From NCBI GenBank assembly GCA_036274635.1, contig DASUFI010000165.1:1-38708 (forward strand): a stretch of DNA of 38,708 nucleotides, read 5' to 3'. The DNA comes from DASUFI01 sp036274635. Lineage in GTDB: Bacteria; Planctomycetota; B15-G4. Within the stretch, counting starts at the first letter, position 1; each line of letters begins with the position of its first letter. The notes beneath the pieces are model-generated. The model worked only from the letters and a program-made list of their open reading frames with translations, did not search any database and was not told the DNA's origin. Both the position numbers and the translations under genes were made by a program. Shown piece after piece: positions 35,546 to 38,708 of the stretch.

Positions 35546-36271
35546 ATGAGCACCCGACTCGTCCGATCGCTGACCGCGATGGCGCTGCTTGCGCCCATCG
35601 CTCTGGCCCAGACCGGTGGAACCACGCCTCCGGCGCCGGCTCCCAAGAACGCCCCCGCCGCGACGCCCAAGGCCGCTCCGGCGCCCCAGGCCGCCATGAC
35701 GGCATCGCCGTCGGTTCCCGTGACCGGCGTCACGGCCGACAACGCCGACAAGGTGACCAAGGCGCTGAAGGACTACAGCAACACGGTGTGGAAGTGCATG
35801 TCCTGCTCGGAGATCACGCACGAGGCCGGCACGTGCTGCGGCAAGGAGAAGACGGCCCAGACCGGCACGGCTTTCGCCACGGTCAAGATCGACCCGGCGA
35901 CCTCCATGCTGACCTTCACCGTCGCGCCGTCGCACGAGGTCAAGCTCTCCGAGATCGAGCGCCTGCTGTCCGCCAACAACATCAAGGTGGCGCGTGACAA
36001 GATGGCCTTCGGCAACAGCACGGAGCTGGTCATCTCGCCTGTGGCCGACCAGGCCGCGGCGGATGCGATCAAGAAGGCGCTGATCGACGCCAAGATCTTC
36101 GAGCAGATCGACGTCACGGTACCGGCTGGCCACAAGGAAGCCCATCTGGTGGTGCTCAAGGCCGGTGCCTCGGCGCCCACCGAGGCGCGCGTGAAGGAAA
36201 CGCTGGCCAAGGCCAACGCCTCCGCCTCCCTGGCGGACGTCGCCTGGTCCGCGCCCGCAGCCAAGAGCTGA
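35546..36271 (+). CDS. secreted C-x2-C-x9-C-C protein (copy A)
   Basis: A 241-aa protein with a signal peptide (MALLAPIALA-QT) and a Pro/Ala-rich linker to about residue 50. The key feature is WKC84-MSC87-SEITHEAGTC97-C98, a four-Cys cluster that could bind a metal ion or form disulfides. Two ferredoxin-like beta-alpha-beta repeats seem to follow (TAFATVKIDPATSMLTFTV, then ELVISPVADQAAADAIKKAL), reminiscent of heavy-metal-associated domains. The next gene is a paralogue with the four Cys at exactly the same positions. AAGGAG lies upstream of the ATG at 35546. No known family. Confidence 0.75.
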   Translation: MSTRLVRSLTAMALLAPIALAQTGGTTPPAPAPKNAPAATPKAAPAPQAAMTASPSVPVTGVTADNADKVTKALKDYSNTVWKCMSCSEITHEAGTCCGKEKTAQTGTAFATVKIDPATSMLTFTVAPSHEVKLSEIERLLSANNIKVARDKMAFGNSTELVISPVADQAAADAIKKALIDAKIFEQIDVTVPAGHKEAHLVVLKAGASAPTEARVKETLAKANASASLADVAWSAPAAKS

Positions 36272-36311
36272 TCTTCCGGCTCCCACACGCAGGAGCCATG
36301 GTGGGTTCGTC

Positions 36312-36355
36312 GCGCGGGGGTGGCCGTTCGGGGCCACCCCCGCGCCTTGTTTCTT
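36312..36355 (+). terminator. intrinsic terminator after copy A
   Basis: GCGCGGGGGTGGCC pairs perfectly with GGCCACCCCCGCGC, followed by CTTGTTTCTT. It separates copy A from copy B, so copy B is probably transcribed from its own promoter. Confidence 0.8.
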
Positions 36356-36472
36356 GGCGCCTCACGCGCAGCCCACCGCGCGCGTCGGGTAGCCTGCCGC
36401 AGCGGGCGCCGCGGCAGGCCGCGCGCTGCTGCGGCATGCTGGCGCCCCTCCCTCCGGCCCGGAGATGCCTCC

Positions 36473-37195
36473 ATGAGAGCCCTCATGCTCGTCCTCGCCT
36501 GCGCGCTCGCCGCGCCCCTCTGGGCGCAGGACGCGCCGGCGCCTCCACCGCGACCCGCTCCGGGCGGTGGCGATGCTGGCCCCGGAGGCGAGGGGCCCGA
36601 GGGCGGCGGCAGCGGCGCGCTGCCGCAACTCGCGCCGTGCCTGCACGTCAGCGGCCTCACGCTCGAGAATGCCGAGAAGGTCTCGGACGACCTCGAGGCC
36701 CTGGAGAACACCCTCTACGTCTGCCCGTCGTGCCACGGCGTGGCCTATGCGGCCGGCACCTGCTGCGACAAGCCGCGCGAAGAGCGCAAGGGCCTCGCCC
36801 TCGGCAGCGTCGCGCCCAACCCCAGCTCCGGCACGCTGTCCTTCGTCGTCGCGCACGGCCGCAGCGTGCGGCTCACGGAGCTCGAGCGCGAGCTCGCCGC
36901 CGACCACATCGAGGTCCTGCGCGACCGGCTGCACCTGACGGGCCGCGTGACGCTCGAGATCCAGGGCCTGGCCGACGCCGCGGCTGCGCACAGCGTCGCC
37001 GAGGCGCTCGTGGCCGCGAAGCTTTTCGAGGAGATCGAGGTCATGCCCCCGGCCGACGACGGGCGCATCGCGCTCATCGTGAAGCGGCCCGCCCCGGCCC
37101 CGGCCCCGCTGCTCCACGTGCGCGAGGAGCTGGCCAAGGTGGCCCCCGACGCCAGCGTCGCGGACGTGATCTGGACCGGGCTGTTGGCGAGCTGA
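36473..37195 (+). CDS. secreted C-x2-C-x9-C-C protein (copy B)
   Basis: A 240-aa paralogue of the product at 35546-36271. The signal peptide (VLACALAAPLWA-QD) is followed by a Pro/Gly-rich linker. The motif is YVC84-PSC87-HGVAYAAGTC97-C98, with the Cys residues at the same residue numbers as in copy A, and the two beta-alpha-beta repeats align (GTLSFVVAHGRSVRLTELERELAADHIEV; VTLEIQGLADAAAAHSVAEAL). Copy B has one further Cys at residue 56. The ATG at 36473 is preceded by GGAG. Its stop codon lies inside the perfect palindrome shared with the end of truB. Confidence 0.75.
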   Translation: MRALMLVLACALAAPLWAQDAPAPPPRPAPGGGDAGPGGEGPEGGGSGALPQLAPCLHVSGLTLENAEKVSDDLEALENTLYVCPSCHGVAYAAGTCCDKPREERKGLALGSVAPNPSSGTLSFVVAHGRSVRLTELERELAADHIEVLRDRLHLTGRVTLEIQGLADAAAAHSVAEALVAAKLFEEIEVMPPADDGRIALIVKRPAPAPAPLLHVREELAKVAPDASVADVIWTGLLAS

Positions 37196-37211
37196 GGGGA
37201 GCTCCCCTCAG
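37192..37211. terminator. perfect palindrome containing two convergent stop codons
   Basis: CTGAGGGGAGCTCCCCTCAG is its own reverse complement. It contains the TGA of copy B (37193-37195) and the TGA of truB on the other strand (37208-37210). As RNA it forms the same hairpin in both directions; a T-run is absent. A bidirectional end structure is likely. Confidence 0.75.
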
Positions 37212-38122
37212 ACCAGCAGCTTCTTCGTGCGGAAGGCGGAGCCGCCCTCCACGAAGGTCACCGACGCCAGCACCTCGCCCTCGCACCAGGCGAAGCACGG
37301 ATCGGCGGGCACGAAGCCCGGCGGCGTGCGCAGCGTCTGGCCGCGCACGAGGCGGTTGCGCTGCTGCAGCGGCACGTTGATGCGCGGGAACTCGCGCAGC
37401 GCCGGCTCGATGCCGGTGACGTGCGCAGCCTCCACGCGCTCGGGCGGCACGGCCTGAGACAGGTCCAGCGCGCCGACGCTCGTGCGCACCAGCCGCGACA
37501 TGTAGCCCCCCGTGCCCAGCGCGGCGCCGAGGTCGCGGGCGATGCCGCGCGCGTACGTGCCGCTGGTGCAGCGCAGGTGCAGGTCCAGCTCGGGCCACTC
37601 GTAGCGGTCGAGGCGCAGCTCGTGCACCGTGACGGTGCGCGGCGGGGCCTCCACCGGCCGGCCCTTGCGCGCCTCGCGATGCATGCGCCGCCCGTCGACC
37701 TTGACCGCGCTGTACGTGGGCGGCACCTGGCTGATCTCGCCGCGGAACGGCTGCAGCGCGGCTTCCACCGCCTCGCGCGCCGACGGCTGCACGCCCTCCA
37801 CCGGCGTGACCTCGCCCTCGGCGTCGTCCGTGTCGCTGCGCGCCCCGAGCGTGACGGTCATGTCGTACACCTTCTCGCCGCGCACGATGAGGTCCTGCAC
37901 CTTGCGCGCCTTGCCCACCACGAGCACGAGCACGCCCGTGGCCAGCGGATCGAGGCTGCCGCAGTGGCCCAGCGGCCCGAGCCCGAGGCGCTGCTCCACG
38001 ATGTTCAGCGCGCGCCGCGACGTGATGCCCTGCGGCTTGTCCACCACGATGAGCCCGCGCGGCTCCTCGGCCGGCAGGACCGGGCCGCCCTTCGGCGACG
38101 GCTGCTCGAAGGGCTGCGACAT
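37208..38122 (-). CDS. truB: tRNA pseudouridine-55 synthase
   Basis: A 304-aa enzyme that isomerises U55 in the T-arm of tRNAs. Catalytic Asp58 sits in GHCGSLDPLATGVL; the usual Thr of GHTG is replaced by Cys. Other family blocks are GLIVVDKPQGITS, the KVYDMTVTLG strand, VPPTYSAVKVDGRRMHREAR and CTSGTYARGIARDLG. The C-terminal PUA-like region is short. The start is the ATG at 38122; in-frame sequence further upstream contains palindromes and no coding sense. The usual neighbours rbfA, ribF and rpsO are not adjacent. It converges on the secreted Cys-motif gene with 12 bases between the stops. Confidence 0.96.
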   Translation of the reverse strand: MSQPFEQPSPKGGPVLPAEEPRGLIVVDKPQGITSRRALNIVEQRLGLGPLGHCGSLDPLATGVLVLVVGKARKVQDLIVRGEKVYDMTVTLGARSDTDDAEGEVTPVEGVQPSAREAVEAALQPFRGEISQVPPTYSAVKVDGRRMHREARKGRPVEAPPRTVTVHELRLDRYEWPELDLHLRCTSGTYARGIARDLGAALGTGGYMSRLVRTSVGALDLSQAVPPERVEAAHVTGIEPALREFPRINVPLQQRNRLVRGQTLRTPPGFVPADPCFAWCEGEVLASVTFVEGGSAFRTKKLLV

Positions 38123-38260
38123 GAGGCGTTCTCCGAGGCGACCGGGATCGGACCGATCGCGGGGGTGCGGGCAAGCGGGCGAGGATAACTCTCGACGGCC
38201 GGCGGCGGAAAGCGCGGAGGTCCGGGGATCGGATGGCCCATCACGACGCGGCGGATGAAT

Positions 38261-38343
38261 CCTGAAAGGCCCCCTCGACCTCGCGCCAGGCGATCGGACG
38301 CACATGTCCGATCGCCCAGAGGTCGGTCGAGGGGCCTTTCAGG
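38261..38343. repeat. long hairpin with central CGGACGCACATGTC
   Basis: Outer arms CCTGAAAGGCCCC...TCGACC and the complement at the right end pair over about 20 bases with one bulge. A central mismatched bubble is followed by the perfect inner stem GCGATCGGAC/GTCCGATCGC closing over GCACAT. The inner sequence CGGACGCACATGTC (38295-38308) recurs in reverse orientation in the hairpin at 38665-38699. Confidence 0.8.
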
Positions 38344-38473
38344 TTTCCCCGCCGCTGTCCAACCCCACGCCCCAGTGCTCCGCGGTCGAAGCTTCTTGGT
38401 CGCCGCGACCCGGTCGAGATGCGCGGCCAGTGAGGACGACCCGCCGACACGAGTGCTCAGTGAGCAGGCGTGG

Positions 38474-38513
38474 CCGGCACCCGTGTCCGTCCGCCGGCAC
38501 CCGTGCCCGCCCG
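38474..38513. repeat. 20-base tandem repeat, two copies
   Basis: CCGGCACCCGTGTCCGTCCG is followed by CCGGCACCCGTGCCCGCCCG, with two base changes, and a degenerate third half-copy. No known role. Confidence 0.6.
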
Positions 38514-38664
38514 CCGGGCACCGATCACCCGCGTCGGCAGGTCGCTTTCACCCAGCCGCGCCTCTCGACCGGAATTCATTGCGACCGTAATCGTCGACCG
38601 CGGGCCACCGACTCGTGAGGGTGGACAGCGGCGGTGAAACCCGGAGGGCCGGGTGGGACGGCCT

Positions 38665-38699
38665 CTGGGCGCAACGACATGTGCGTCCGTTGCGCCCAG
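38665..38699. repeat. hairpin with the same 14-mer core, different stem
   Basis: CTGGGCGCAACG (38665-38676) pairs perfectly with CGTTGCGCCCAG (38688-38699) around an 11-base loop. The loop with flanking bases reads GACATGTGCGTCCG, the exact reverse complement of the core in the hairpin at 38261-38343. Confidence 0.8.
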
Positions 38700-38708
38700 C
38701 GGACGGCA

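Larger units (their letters stand above)
38123..38708. other. 586-base non-coding region upstream of truB
   Basis: No reading frame has convincing coding character. It holds two hairpins, at 38261-38343 and 38665-38699, that share an internal 14-mer in opposite orientation, and a short direct repeat (CCGGCACCCGTG, 20-base period) at 38474-38513. The truB promoter should lie in the first 130 bases, but no boxes are clear. Confidence 0.55.

Noticed and set aside
38474..38513. Tandem 20-mers considered as a CRISPR fragment
   Set aside because: There are only two contiguous copies and no spacers.
38255..38590. A 111-codon plus-strand frame in the last intergenic region
   Set aside because: It crosses both arms of the first hairpin and has Pro/Arg-rich, low-information sequence.

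Overview
The window is very GC-rich (about 70 % or more by eye), gene-dense and bacterial. The best guess for the source is an uncultured member of the Planctomycetota. The reasons are family-level: large secreted proteins built from carboxypeptidase-regulatory-like repeats, an FG-GAP-type remnant, a choice-of-anchor-like protein and a CHRD protein that share one C-terminal module, many small lipoproteins and secreted proteins, and a GTP-type PEP carboxykinase. No rRNA, tRNA, CRISPR array, integrase or insertion sequence was recognised.

Layout. 1-2970: a molybdenum hydroxylase locus (start of the large subunit at the left edge, complete 2Fe-2S small subunit at 2446-2970) interrupted by two paralogous lipoprotein genes and one inverted TPR-like gene. 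3127-3184: a 58-bp near-perfect palindrome. 3349-5329: esterase, cold-shock protein with a good terminator, rhodanese. 5353-6191: a small ORF overlapping an AbiEii/MenT-type nucleotidyltransferase, a probable toxin-antitoxin pair of lower GC. 6198-8942: a YyaL/DUF255 protein and an unknown gene, separated by a small cluster of inverted repeats. 9018-13511: pckG followed by two HExxH lipoprotein paralogues with an FG-GAP protein remnant between them. 13669-18101: a BamE-like lipoprotein, an inositol monophosphatase-family enzyme, and a 997-aa secreted repeat protein ending next to a 126-bp hairpin. 18274-20130: a polytopic membrane protein of unknown function. 20230-22397: HAD phosphatase, two tandem PrxQ/Bcp peroxiredoxins and a DUF4863-like protein, all on the plus strand.

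22529-25312: a second secreted repeat protein. 25319-27123: two diverged kinase-fold proteins, divergent from an OmpR/histidine-kinase pair (27227-29273); a dyad-symmetric site lies between them. 29299-33906: anchor-domain protein, methyltransferase, unknown basic-tailed protein, AIM24/TIGR00266 protein and CHRD protein. 34199-37195: a secreted protein with an internal duplication, then two tandem secreted paralogues with an identically placed C-x2-C-x9-C-C motif. 37208-38122: truB, converging on them through a 20-bp perfect palindrome that contains both stop codons. The last 586 bases hold no convincing gene but two hairpins of different stem sequence that enclose the same 14-mer.

Most of the cargo points to an envelope-rich heterotroph: lipoproteins, secreted repeat proteins, peroxide defence, gluconeogenesis and two-component sensing. 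The strongest candidates for undescribed biology are the tandem C-x2-C-x9-C-C secreted family, the paired HExxH lipoproteins, the shared C-terminal module, the lipoprotein pair in the molybdenum hydroxylase locus, and the hairpins around truB.
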